Assembly (NCBI RefSeq): GCF_033963835.1
Contig: NZ_JAXBME010000005.1
Location: forward strand, 186,001-250,000
Origin: Cytobacillus sp. IB215665
Lineage (GTDB): Bacteria > Bacillota > Bacilli > Bacillales > SM2101
Length of the DNA stretch: 64,000 nucleotides
Direction of reading: 5' to 3'
The position numbers and the translations under genes are program-made. The notes below the pieces were generated by a model that had not been told where the DNA came from, searched no databases, and worked only from the letters and a program-made list of their open reading frames with translations. This document shows positions 1 to 8,192 of the stretch, piece after piece; the first letter of the stretch is position 1, and the number at the start of each line of letters is the position of its first letter.

Positions 1-509
1 GTGATGTGAATGCGATTTGGATTATTGGTTCCATTGTTGTAATTCTAGGCCAGTTGTTCTACAGCGTTGGGACAATAAGGTCAAAAAAAATAATGTCATC
101 AAGCTCACAGTTTTCCCCGTTTTTATTAAATGGCTTTCAAATGCTTTTCGGGGGTATTATGCTATTGCTGCTCTCATTAATAATTGAACGACCAAGTTTA
201 GCCTCGTTCTCCAATATGACCGCACAGCTATCACTCATATATTTGATTTTCTTTGGTTCAATTTTAGGTCACGGTATTTTTTATTGGCTAGTTGGTAAGA
301 CAAATCCAGTTTTTCCTTCTACATGGTTATACGTTTCACCTATTATTGCGATGATATTAGGGATTACCTTTTTAAGTGAAGAAATTTACTTGATTTCTAT
401 CTTTGGTTCAATTTTGGTGCTTGTCGGAGTATTTTTTACTAATCAAGAAACATTTAAAGAATATTATAATAAAGGGAGTTTAATTAAAAAAGTAGCTAAA
501 AACATATAG
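1..509 (+). CDS. EamA-type drug/metabolite transporter, C-terminal part (cut by window edge)
   Basis: Integral membrane protein of the drug/metabolite transporter superfamily, open at the left edge, so only about the last 168 codons are visible. Five hydrophobic helices are seen, including the small-residue-rich GSILGHGIFYWLVGK and SPIIAMILGITFLSEE segments typical of the second EamA repeat, and a basic C-terminal tail. Family members have about 300 residues and ten helices, so half is missing. A GTG at 6 is in frame but would fall in the middle of the family alignment and is probably not the start. The substrate cannot be told. No clear terminator follows it. Confidence 0.85.
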   Translation, partial: DVNAIWIIGSIVVILGQLFYSVGTIRSKKIMSSSSQFSPFLLNGFQMLFGGIMLLLLSLIIERPSLASFSNMTAQLSLIYLIFFGSILGHGIFYWLVGKTNPVFPSTWLYVSPIIAMILGITFLSEEIYLISIFGSILVLVGVFFTNQETFKEYYNKGSLIKKVAKNI

Positions 510-679
510 TGGGAAGGGGAGCTAATCTTTATATTAGGTTGTTTTTGTAAATATGACTTTACTACTAAGAACGTATACATCGAGCTTTCGTAGTAGCTTT
601 TCTACTTAAACATGTGGGCTCGGATAATACTTGTTCTTACTATCCATATACAGTAAAGATTGCAATAAAGTTTACGAAA

Positions 680-841
680 GGCTCTTTTCGTAAACTTTGT
701 TGCTATTGTTATAAAATTATTAACATAAAAAGTGGTTTTATATGTTAGTTTTTGTTGTACCGAAGAAAAGATGCCACGAACGTTAGTTATAATCGTATTT
801 AGCTCTAATTACGAAAAGCAACAATTAATGCGAAAACAGCG
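680..841 (+). repeat. Dispersed MITE-like element, copy 1 (full length)
   Basis: Best full copy of a repeat found nine times in the window. It starts GGCTCTTTTCG and ends CGAAAACAGC. The two 24-base ends are imperfect inverted repeats (about 18 of 24 pairs). The conserved core contains GAAGAAAAGATGCC. Just outside, bases 667-679 and 686-698 form a perfect 13-bp hairpin across the left end, and 841-857 is another inverted copy of the left end touching the stop codon of the MFS gene. It has no ORF. The rest of the gap 510-855 shows nothing recognisable. Confidence 0.75.
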
Positions 842-855
842 TTACGAAAAAAGCC

Positions 856-2076
856 TTAAGTTAACTCCGCTTTCAATTGATTTTTGTTTTTCCTCCAAAT
901 AAACAAAGCAAGGACGGCTGAAATACCATATAAGCTCGCTGCTATGAAAAAAGTATACTGTACACCGAATGTATCTGAGATTACACCCATGATACCTATA
1001 GAAACTCCTAGTGTAGCAGATGTTAAGAGTCCTTTTGCTGCAAAAACCTTCGGTAAATGCTTGTCTTCGACGTTTTGTTGAAAGAGAGTTTGTTGAGAAA
1101 TATCACGTAATTGATATGCAGGTCCATTAATAATACTTAACAATATTGGTACAAACGGGTTAGTTGTTAATCCGAAAATTAATGTGAAAATGCTAACTAC
1201 GAATGATCCAATAATCATACTAGCGATCAGGCGATGACTAACCCACTTTGAAAATGAAACAACGAATAACCCTCCTAGAATTGTACCTATATAGTAGCTA
1301 CCACTAATGTACCCCCACCAAGCTTCATCTTTATTCAAAAATTCGATTACGTATACTAGGATGTTCGCTCCAATCCATACACCATTGGCGATTCCTTCTA
1401 ATATATCCATCGTTGTAATGATTCGCAAAGCTGGATTTTTCCATAGTGATAAGTACCCTTCACTAATGGAACTGAATGCTGATTCTTTTGTTGCATGATT
1501 GGTGATCATTTCCTTCTCGTCTTTCACGAAATAAAATAAGAAGAATGATAGTAAAGATATGAATAAGGTTAGTTGTAATGAGTGCACAACACCTATCTTT
1601 ACTACGATAAAGCCCCCAAGAGTATACCCGAGAACAGTTAATGTTTGGTTTGTAATGGATAAAAAGCCATTTGCTTTCACTAACTGGTTTTTCAATACGA
1701 TACGTGGAAGCATGGCAGAGTTTGCAGGACTGATCAACCCGTCTATAAACGATCTAATAAAAACGAAAATCAATAAGGTCATTATTGAATGAGAAAACAT
1801 TGTAAAAGTTAAAAGAATTAAAAGTAAGATTATCGCATTTAGCCCTTTGGATACGAAAATTATTGGCTTTAATCTGATTTTGTCCATAACTAAGGGAGCC
1901 ACAAAACCAGCAAGTAATGTCGAAAATACATCGATTAACGGAAACATGGCGGCCATTGTGGCTGAACCACTTGTTTGAAAAATAAATGTTGTTATCGCCA
2001 TGACATAAAACACTCTTGAAAATAATCTAGTAGCTTCACTGCTTATATAAAAATAAAAATGTTGGCTGAATCGCAT
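856..2076 (-). CDS. MFS transporter
   Basis: Major facilitator superfamily exporter of 406 residues with about 12 hydrophobic helices, similar in layout to the macrolide/enterobactin-exporter-like MFS_3 group. An acidic/basic cytoplasmic loop is visible near the middle (FVKDEKEMITNHATKE). I place the start at the ATG at 2076 because CAGGAGTG lies six bases upstream on the minus strand. A TTG at 2136 would add 20 polar residues but has no good ribosome site. It is a lone gene, divergent from the clamp gene at 2389. The substrate is unknown; a drug or siderophore is the usual guess for this group. Confidence 0.85.
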   Translation of the reverse strand: MRFSQHFYFYISSEATRLFSRVFYVMAITTFIFQTSGSATMAAMFPLIDVFSTLLAGFVAPLVMDKIRLKPIIFVSKGLNAIILLLILLTFTMFSHSIMTLLIFVFIRSFIDGLISPANSAMLPRIVLKNQLVKANGFLSITNQTLTVLGYTLGGFIVVKIGVVHSLQLTLFISLLSFFLFYFVKDEKEMITNHATKESAFSSISEGYLSLWKNPALRIITTMDILEGIANGVWIGANILVYVIEFLNKDEAWWGYISGSYYIGTILGGLFVVSFSKWVSHRLIASMIIGSFVVSIFTLIFGLTTNPFVPILLSIINGPAYQLRDISQQTLFQQNVEDKHLPKVFAAKGLLTSATLGVSIGIMGVISDTFGVQYTFFIAASLYGISAVLALFIWRKNKNQLKAELT

Positions 2077-2388
2077 TGTAAACACTCCTGGGACAACTGT
2101 TAAGGTGCTATTGTTTTCGATTTGGTTGTCTTTCAATTTGTATAAGAAATCTCTTCGTTTAGCAGCTATATGTTTTTGTGTTTTGTAAATATAGTTAGTG
2201 AAAGTATAGCAACAGAGTTACGAAAAGAAGCTTTGATTTCATTTTAATAAATCCTCATAATAATAAATGGGGGGAAGGATGGATTTTTAATTACTACTTT
2301 AGAATGAGGAATTAGTGTTTTAATAAATTGTAGATTGGACAATCAAGCTTTTGTTAATCTAGAGCATGGAATAAGAGGAGACTTTCTA
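2077..2388. other. Divergent intergenic region with a repeat fragment
   Basis: Separates the MFS gene (minus) from the clamp gene (plus). Bases 2208-2233 are a relic of one end of the dispersed element in minus orientation (compare GTTACGAAAAGAAGC with the copy ends). A GGGGGGAAGG ribosome-like site at about 2270-2279 precedes only ATG GAT TTT TAA, a three-codon ORF. I see no convincing promoter that I would place to the base. Confidence 0.4.
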
Positions 2389-3519
2389 ATGGAATTTACA
2401 GTAAACAATGAACATTTTCAAAAAGCGATGAAAGAAGTAAGTAGAGCTATTTCACACAAAACACCTCTTCCTATACTTACAGGAGTTAAAGTGATTGCAA
2501 ATCAAGACAGTTTAACTCTTATAGGGAGTAATTCTGATATTGTAATAGAAAAAACTATTCCAGCTGTAGTTGATGGCTTACGCATAGTGGATATTTATCA
2601 GACAGGCAGTATTGTAATTTCAGCCAAATACTTATATGAAATAGTTAAGAAGTTACCTAATCAAATTCATGTGAAAGCAAATGATAAACAGACTGTGACT
2701 ATTCAATCAGCTGACATAATAACTAGCTTAAATGGTATGAATGCAGATGAATATCCTAGCATACCAGAAATGGATGAGAGTCAAGTCGTTACAATATCGG
2801 GTAAAGATTTTATTGACATCATTAAACAAACATCATTTGCAGTATCCAAAAATGAATCGAGACCGATATTAACAGGTGTGCTTATGTTATTTCAACAAGG
2901 TAGGTTAACTGTTGCATCGACAAATTCTCATAGACTAGCTCTTAGAGAGCACTTAATTGAATCAAACATCAATAAATCATTCATTGTCCCTAGTTCTTGT
3001 TTAAATGAATTAACCAAGTTAATAGATCATGAATCTGATCTAATAGAAATTCATGCAACAGAGAATCATATAACATTTAGTATGAACAATATTTCCATTT
3101 TTTCTAGATTAATTGAAGGTAATTATCCGAGCATTCAAGAGTTAATACCAAAAGATGCAAAAACAGTTATAACTGTGAACACGAAGCAGCTGCTAAATGG
3201 GATAGATAGAGCTAGCTTGTTCGCTAATGAATGGACAAACAATAATATACACCTCGAAATTGTAGATAAGTCAAAATTGAAAATTTCATCAAATTCATCA
3301 CAAATAGGACAAATAGAAGAAACCCAAAGTGTAAAGACTTTAAGCGGGGAATCGGAGCTAAGCATTTCACTCGATGGCAGCTTTTTAATGGATGCTTTAA
3401 GAGTTATAAATGAAGAGGATGTAAGTATCAGCTTTGGGGGTTCGATGAAACCAATTCTTATTGAACCGCTGAGTAATATATTACACCTACATCTTATATC
3501 ACCAGTGAGAACGTACTAA
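2389..3519 (+). CDS. dnaN: DNA polymerase III beta subunit (sliding clamp) paralog
   Basis: Homolog of the DnaN beta clamp, the ring that tethers the replicative polymerase to DNA; 376 residues, matching the family length of about 378. The N-terminal MEFTVNNEHFQKAM, the HKTPLPILTGVKV segment, the second-domain SRPILTGVL segment and the C-terminal PVRTY that lines the partner-binding pocket are all present. The start is the ATG at 2389, behind AGAGGAG. The gene stands alone: no dnaA, recF or gyrB is near, so it is probably not the main clamp but a second copy, as I recall for some Bacillus genomes. It may serve repair or stress polymerases (inference). Confidence 0.88.
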   Translation: MEFTVNNEHFQKAMKEVSRAISHKTPLPILTGVKVIANQDSLTLIGSNSDIVIEKTIPAVVDGLRIVDIYQTGSIVISAKYLYEIVKKLPNQIHVKANDKQTVTIQSADIITSLNGMNADEYPSIPEMDESQVVTISGKDFIDIIKQTSFAVSKNESRPILTGVLMLFQQGRLTVASTNSHRLALREHLIESNINKSFIVPSSCLNELTKLIDHESDLIEIHATENHITFSMNNISIFSRLIEGNYPSIQELIPKDAKTVITVNTKQLLNGIDRASLFANEWTNNNIHLEIVDKSKLKISSNSSQIGQIEETQSVKTLSGESELSISLDGSFLMDALRVINEEDVSISFGGSMKPILIEPLSNILHLHLISPVRTY

Positions 3520-3618
3520 TATATTTCAGAAAATTATAATTACATATAATGCTATATTTGGTTGACAAGATTTATAGGGCAAATTTTGTTATTGAACTAT
3601 TTAGTGGGGTGATAGCAG

Positions 3619-3720
3619 ATGACTAAGTCTAGCATTTATAGATTCAATAACGTTATTTATCCGAGGTCGCTCTTTGTATTAATTCAAAATTTAGCTATAT
3701 ATTATTTCATTTTTATTTAA
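3619..3720 (+). CDS. Possible 33-residue small protein
   Basis: ATG at 3619 follows GGGGTGATAGCAG and opens a 33-codon frame ending at TAA 3718. The product would have a basic N-terminus and one short hydrophobic stretch (LFVLIQNLAIYYFIFI). It sits between the clamp gene and the VOC gene. Composition is AT-rich, so it may be chance. No homolog is recognised. Confidence 0.25.
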   Translation: MTKSSIYRFNNVIYPRSLFVLIQNLAIYYFIFI

Positions 3721-3765
3721 CTAATGTTTGTCGAACGATTATTTTTAAAACCAAGGAGGAACCTG

Positions 3766-3807
3766 TTGAAGATTATAGAAACCTTATTTTACTTAACTAG
3801 TTTATAA
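3766..3807 (+). CDS. Possible 13-residue leader peptide upstream of the VOC gene
   Basis: A very strong ribosome site, AAGGAGG at 3753-3759, lies six bases before a TTG that opens a 13-codon frame (LKIIETLFYLTSL) ending at TAA 3805, 24 bases before the VOC gene start. Nothing else uses this ribosome site. It could be a translated leader that couples to or regulates the VOC gene, but I see no strong alternative hairpins here. Confidence 0.35.
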   Translation: MKIIETLFYLTSL

Positions 3808-3831
3808 ATTTGTGAACAGGAGTGAGTAGGG

Positions 3832-4269
3832 ATGGAAGTAAACCAACTAAAGTGTGGGAAATTAGGACAAACCATTCAAGTACGTTTAGTCTCTAACTTA
3901 ACAAAGTCGCAGGAATATTACCGTGATGTCCTAGGATGTGAAATTGATGACTGGGGACACGCAAAAAGAGACGGCATGACTATTATTCTCCAACAATCGG
4001 AATTTCCTGAGGATGTGAGACCTAACGCTGCATCAAAAAAGCGTTCTGATTATCCAACTGATTGGCAAGGCCCTGAATTCGGATGGGATACGTTTATTCA
4101 TGTTAGTTGGGATGATTTGGACAGTCTAGTTGAAGAAGTTCGAGAAAATGGTGGAAATATTGCAGTCGAACCGTTTACTGGCACACATGGCGAGTGGGAG
4201 TTCAAAAATACTTGTATCCAAGACCCGGATGGATACAATATCGTTTTAGGTTCAATGCGCAAAATTTAG
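3832..4269 (+). CDS. VOC family (glyoxalase/bleomycin resistance-like) protein
   Basis: Vicinal oxygen chelate fold protein, 145 residues, the usual length. The N-terminal strand pattern (GQTIQVRLVSNLTKSQEYYRD), the HVSWDDLD centre and the C-terminal CIQDPDGYNIVLG motif are typical of the family. Such proteins act as metalloenzymes or sequester drugs such as bleomycin; the substrate cannot be told from the sequence. It starts at ATG 3832 behind AGGAGTGAGTAGGG. A 13-codon leader-like ORF lies just upstream. Confidence 0.85.
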   Translation: MEVNQLKCGKLGQTIQVRLVSNLTKSQEYYRDVLGCEIDDWGHAKRDGMTIILQQSEFPEDVRPNAASKKRSDYPTDWQGPEFGWDTFIHVSWDDLDSLVEEVRENGGNIAVEPFTGTHGEWEFKNTCIQDPDGYNIVLGSMRKI

Positions 4270-4501
4270 CCATAAGATCATACTTCCTTGCTCATACTCA
4301 TGAAGAAACTTTATATCTATGTAGTAACTTATCTATAAGTCTTTTTTTGAAATAGATCAATCAGCAATCTTTGGCTGACATTATAATATGAATAGCATCT
4401 TGCTATAATTAGTCTGAATGGCTAGTATTCATAATGTTTTTATTTTGTAGCATGTCAAAGTAGGTTAGCTAAAGACGTTTAAAATAGAAAGGAGTGTAAG
4501 A

Positions 4502-4555
4502 ATGAAAAATACTTTTACTTTCGTAAAGTTTTCCAGTACCTTATGCAAAGCCTAG
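4502..4555 (+). CDS. 17-residue leader peptide of the CD3324-family gene
   Basis: ATG at 4502 follows AAAGGAGTG with ideal spacing and opens a 17-codon frame (MKNTFTFVKFSSTLCKA) ending at TAG 4553. The last codons overlap the first arm (4538-4550) of a 13-bp hairpin. A short translated ORF whose end overlaps the first arm of alternative hairpins is the layout of erm/cat-type translational attenuators. The function is inferred from layout only. Confidence 0.6.
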   Translation: MKNTFTFVKFSSTLCKA

Positions 4556-4666
4556 TGTCTGAAAGGTGAAACTTTGCATAAGGTGATGTAACAAATCACC
4601 TTAATCATAGGAATTCATTTCTGACACATTTGGTTTTGCACCTTATCATATTTACTAAATAAGGGG
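4538..4666 (+). promoter_or_regulatory. Attenuator-like set of mutually exclusive hairpins covering a ribosome site
   Basis: Arm 1 (4538-4550, ACCTTATGCAAAG) pairs perfectly over 13 bp with arm 2 (4572-4584). Arm 2 can instead pair with arm 3 (4595-4603, ATCACCTTA, 9 bp) or with arm 4 (4639-4646, CACCTTAT, 8 bp). Arm 4 also pairs with ATAAGG at 4659-4664, which overlaps the AAGGGG ribosome site of the gene starting at 4675. So pairing 1:2 would leave arm 4 free to hide the ribosome site, and a ribosome stalled on the leader would free it. All pairings are read directly; the switching is inference. Confidence 0.6.
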
Positions 4667-4674
4667 CTGCAGAA

Positions 4675-4941
4675 ATGAGTAAACAGACAATTACAGAAAA
4701 ATTACCTAAAGAATTACTTGTAGAACTTCAAAAGTATGTGCCAGGGGAAATCATATATATTCCTAAACCGAAAAAGGATTATCAAAAATGGGGAGTAAAC
4801 TCTGGCGGCAGAAAGAAAATTGATTATAGGAACACCTTAATTAAAAATGAATTTCACGATGGAAGATCCATTGATCAATTAGCAGACGAGTACTTTCTTT
4901 CAACAGAAACAATAAAAAAAATCGTATATTCAAAAAAATAG
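4675..4941 (+). CDS. CD3324-family helix-turn-helix protein (copy 1)
   Basis: Small basic protein of 88 residues from the CD3324 family, also called Mor-like. It has the conserved ELQKYVPGEIIYIPKP segment, KWGVNSGGRK in the middle and a C-terminal helix-turn-helix (SIDQLADEYFLSTETIKKIVYSKK). It presumably binds DNA, but no target is known. The start is ATG 4675 with AAGGGG eight bases upstream. It is preceded by a leader ORF and hairpins, and followed by a terminator at 4948. A second member lies at 30232 and has a comparable but differently wired leader. Confidence 0.8.
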   Translation: MSKQTITEKLPKELLVELQKYVPGEIIYIPKPKKDYQKWGVNSGGRKKIDYRNTLIKNEFHDGRSIDQLADEYFLSTETIKKIVYSKK

Positions 4942-4947
4942 TAATTA

Positions 4948-4990
4948 AAGCACTGGTCATCATTAATATATATTTGATCAGTGCTTTTGT
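4948..4990 (+). terminator. Terminator of the first CD3324-family gene
   Basis: AAAGCACTG at 4948-4956 pairs with CAGTGCTTT at 4979-4987, with a long AT-rich loop, followed by TTTGTTAT. Confidence 0.6.
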
Positions 4991-5105
4991 TATGGTGAGT
5001 TTAGTGTTAGGTTATTTTTTCTATATTTATAACGCTGATTAAGAATTAAAGTAATGATAGCAAAAAGTTTAATTGAGGTAATCTTAACGATTAAGAGGTG
5101 AGTAG

Positions 5106-6053
5106 ATGTATAATATCGAACAAGTTGAGCAATTGTTGAATAATCATTTCAAGCTAAATGTACATAAAATATCGAGCTTGGGGTGGAATGATAATATGAC
5201 ATTTTTAATTGAGGCACATGATAATAATAAGTACGTATTTAAACAACATTTAGGAACTAAAACGGCTAACATGATTGAATCAGAGTTGCTATGGCTTAAA
5301 GCGATAGCAAAGGATACAAATTTAAATGTCCAAAGAACGATAAAAAATACATTTGATGAATTAACTACTTTAGTGTTTGATAAAGTCACAGGCACAAGTT
5401 TTTATTGGACACTTCAAGTTTACATTGTAGGTGAAACATTAAAAGGTCAACCTTCTGAAAGTGAAATAGAAAATCTAGCACAATTGATGGTTACTCTACA
5501 TGAACATTCGATTAATTGGAACATTCCGGATGGATTTGAAAGACCTATCTATGAAATTGAAGATCTTAAATATTCACTTCAACAATTAAAAAAAATGGTG
5601 TCAATCAGGAAAATGACATCTAACGATTTTGAAATAATTGAAAAAGCTACTAAAGAAATATCCTTAATAATCAAAGACCAGGACAAAACTAAAGATACAT
5701 GGGGTCTAATTCATGCGGATCTTCATGAGAGTAACTATGTGTTTTATCAAGGTCAACCTGCCCCAATTGATTTTTCATCATGTGGTTTTGGTTTTTACTT
5801 ATATGATATAGCAATAACTTTTCTACATCTCAATCCACAAGGGAGAAAAAAACTTATTTCTTATTATCAAAAAGGAAGAAATCTTCAAGATGACTACATT
5901 CAAGTATTGGAGGCATTTTTCTTATGGGCAATAATTAAAAATTTAGCATTTCTTGCTAAAAATCAAAAAGAACACAAAGAGTTTGCCAATATTATCCCAT
6001 TCTTAGTAAAAAATTGTGTTAAATTCTTACAAGGAGAAAAGTTCTTGTTATAG
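5106..6053 (+). CDS. Aminoglycoside phosphotransferase (APH)-family protein
   Basis: Protein of 315 residues with an APH/choline-kinase-like fold. The N-lobe shows KYVFKQH as nucleotide-binding lysine region. The catalytic loop is GLIHADLHESNYVF near residue 201 and the metal-binding motif is APIDFSSCGFGFYLYD near 217. Members phosphorylate antibiotics, homoserine, choline or sugars, and the substrate here is unknown. It starts at ATG 5106 behind AGAGGTGAGTAG and is monocistronic. A related gene with the same motifs lies at 58320, but the two are clearly different proteins. Confidence 0.85.
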   Translation: MYNIEQVEQLLNNHFKLNVHKISSLGWNDNMTFLIEAHDNNKYVFKQHLGTKTANMIESELLWLKAIAKDTNLNVQRTIKNTFDELTTLVFDKVTGTSFYWTLQVYIVGETLKGQPSESEIENLAQLMVTLHEHSINWNIPDGFERPIYEIEDLKYSLQQLKKMVSIRKMTSNDFEIIEKATKEISLIIKDQDKTKDTWGLIHADLHESNYVFYQGQPAPIDFSSCGFGFYLYDIAITFLHLNPQGRKKLISYYQKGRNLQDDYIQVLEAFFLWAIIKNLAFLAKNQKEHKEFANIIPFLVKNCVKFLQGEKFLL

Positions 6054-6090
6054 GTGTAATGCTTTCAAATGTTAATAGAGATAATAGTAC

Positions 6091-6234
6091 GCTAACTTCG
6101 TAAACTTTTTTGCTACTGTTCTTAAACTAGAAGATAAAGGTGTCGTATTACATAACACCCATCATTTTATAGAAGAAAAGGTGCCACAAAATCTAGTTGT
6201 GTACAAAGAACAACAATCTATGATTAAAACAGCC
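6091..6234 (+). repeat. Dispersed MITE-like element, copy 2 (diverged)
   Basis: Recognised by CTTCGTAAACTTTTTTGC at the left, the core TATAGAAGAAAAGGTGCCAC, and the right end CAACAATC...AAAACAGCC. The left four bases of the consensus are mutated. It lies 37 bases after the phosphotransferase gene. Confidence 0.6.
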
Positions 6235-6650
6235 TAGTAGTATTAGCAAAAAGAAGAGCATAAAATAGTAACTCCCTCCGATAAATTGGTGACAATATTT
6301 GAATTAAAGATAATCTTCTTCTTCCGATTTAGGAACATTTTGCTGGAGAACCTTTGTCTATTAGTTAAATATTTACTACTATTAAACCCTTTCGGTATAA
6401 TTTATCTAGGTTGGTAAATAAATCAATGTAATTCAATTTTCAAGTTAATTATAAAAAGCTCACTACTACCTGATGCACGTGGTAGAAATCGCAATAAATT
6501 TAGCTGAAAAGTACTTTAAAGATAAGAAGGTTTAGTTAAATAGAAAACTATAATAAAAACTAATGTGGAGAGAGTAAATGTGATGTGGAAAAGCTTTCTG
6601 TAGCGAAAAAATAAGTATTCGATTATACGTGTAAACTCATAAATGAAAGG
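6235..6650. other. Intergenic region before the AraC gene
   Basis: AT-rich, with no supported gene. A short frame at about 6473-6535 (MHVVEIAINLAEKYFKDKKV) reads like the tail of a lost gene but has no ribosome site. GGAGAGAG at 6568-6575 is not followed by a usable frame. No clear terminator or repeat is seen. Confidence 0.3.
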
Positions 6651-7511
6651 GTGAGGGTACTGGATATTTTATGCATACCTCCTTCAAAACGCTTGAGAGA
6701 ATTTATAGATTGTTATTGGATATGGGAATCTAACAATGACAATCAACAAATCAAGTTGCCTAGAGTATTACCTAGTATCAATATTGAGATGGTCTTTCAC
6801 TATCAGAACTCTACTATATTTATTAACCATAAAAAAATTCCATCTAAGCTTCCTGATGCCCATGTTGTTGGTATACAAAAAAGTTATATAGATTTACATG
6901 CAACAGGAAAAATAGGTATGATAGCTGTTCGTTTTCTACCAGGATCATTTCATCATTTTTGTAATGAAACCATGGCGAATTTTACAAATAATTTAAATAG
7001 TATTACAGAAATTTGGGGTGAATTAGGAGACGAATTACAGTATCAAATTAAAGATTCTTCGACGTTAAAGCAGAAGGTCGAAATTATAGAGAAGTATTTA
7101 TTATTGTTATTAAACCATTATCACAAGGATACTGATCAGCAAAAAATCCAAGCATATGTAATCGATAAATTAACTTATTCTAGCAGTATTACAACGATTA
7201 AAAACCTATGTAATGAAATAAATGTTAGTCAGAGGCAGCTGCAAAGAATCTTCCATGAATCGATTGGGGTAAGTCCTACATTTTATCGAAAACTCTCTAC
7301 ATTTGCTGAAACTTCTCAAAAGATATGCTTATACGAAGGACAAAAGTATCTAGACATCATACATGAAGGTGGATACTACGATCAATCTCATTTTATTAAT
7401 GTTTTTAAACAATTTTCAGGTCTAAGCCCTCTCTCAGTCTTAACAAAAGAATTTATGTCGTATTTTTACAATACAAAAAATCCTCCTCCATCTAAAATAT
7501 ACACAAACTAA
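6651..7511 (+). CDS. AraC-family transcriptional regulator
   Basis: Protein of 286 residues. The N-terminal half carries the DUF6597-like sensing domain (PSKRLREFIDCYWIWES at the start, RFLPGSFHHF near residue 100). The C-terminal half holds two AraC helix-turn-helix motifs: ISVSQRQLQRIFHE-like near 195 and YYDQSHFINVFKQFSGLSP near 245. The only canonical start is GTG 6651, whose ribosome site is poor because AAAGGG directly abuts it, so the true start may be non-standard. It is followed 19 bases later by the DUF6463 gene, probably its target or partner. Confidence 0.82.
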   Translation: MRVLDILCIPPSKRLREFIDCYWIWESNNDNQQIKLPRVLPSINIEMVFHYQNSTIFINHKKIPSKLPDAHVVGIQKSYIDLHATGKIGMIAVRFLPGSFHHFCNETMANFTNNLNSITEIWGELGDELQYQIKDSSTLKQKVEIIEKYLLLLLNHYHKDTDQQKIQAYVIDKLTYSSSITTIKNLCNEINVSQRQLQRIFHESIGVSPTFYRKLSTFAETSQKICLYEGQKYLDIIHEGGYYDQSHFINVFKQFSGLSPLSVLTKEFMSYFYNTKNPPPSKIYTN

Positions 7512-7530
7512 CATTATTGGGGGAATTATA

Positions 7531-7911
7531 ATGAAGCTTTGGAAACTGAGTGGGATATTGCTGATTGGAACAGGAATCTTACACACCATTGTGGGATTAA
7601 TTATTGGGTGGGGTGTACTAGCAGAAATCGTTAGAGAAGGTATTTTTAATACTGTGGGGACACAATATGATCGTAATGCAGTAGTATGGTTTTTATTAAG
7701 TGGGGTATTTTGGATTATGATTGGTCAATTCATTCATTTATATGTGAAGGAAAAACAACAGCCAATACCTCGTTTCATTGGCTGGTATTTTCTTGTTATT
7801 GGGATTTTAGGAGTATTCATATCTCCTATGTCTGGTTTTTGGCTATTTATTCCTCAAGCTCTAATTATAATTTATGCAAATACAATATTTATTAACAATT
7901 CAAGAAACTAG
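7531..7911 (+). CDS. DUF6463-type small membrane protein
   Basis: A 126-residue protein with four hydrophobic helices (LSGILLIGTGILHTIVGLIIGW, VVWFLLSGVFWIMIGQF, FIGWYFLVIGILGVF, FWLFIPQALIIIYA). The layout fits the DUF6463 family often found beside AraC or TetR regulators; its function is unknown. GGGGGAATT precedes the ATG at 7531. It is probably cotranscribed with the AraC gene. Confidence 0.7.
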   Translation: MKLWKLSGILLIGTGILHTIVGLIIGWGVLAEIVREGIFNTVGTQYDRNAVVWFLLSGVFWIMIGQFIHLYVKEKQQPIPRFIGWYFLVIGILGVFISPMSGFWLFIPQALIIIYANTIFINNSRN

Positions 7912-8192
7912 CAGTTTACCATTCTAACAAACGATCTAGGGGATTAATTGTATAGAGAGAATTAAAAAATTCAAATAGGAACAAAGACGAATTGATAATT
8001 CATCATATGTCAATGAAGCTTGCGTAGCTAATTTCTATATATTTATGTTGAAATTGAGCTTTAAAAGGCTGGCGCAACTAGAAAGAAAAGATAAGCGTCC
8101 TGGTTTTGGGCCATATTCTAGAATAAAGTTACTATCGAATAATAATCGAAGCTTAGTGATCCTTAATGATGATATAGAAAGGAAGCAGTAGG

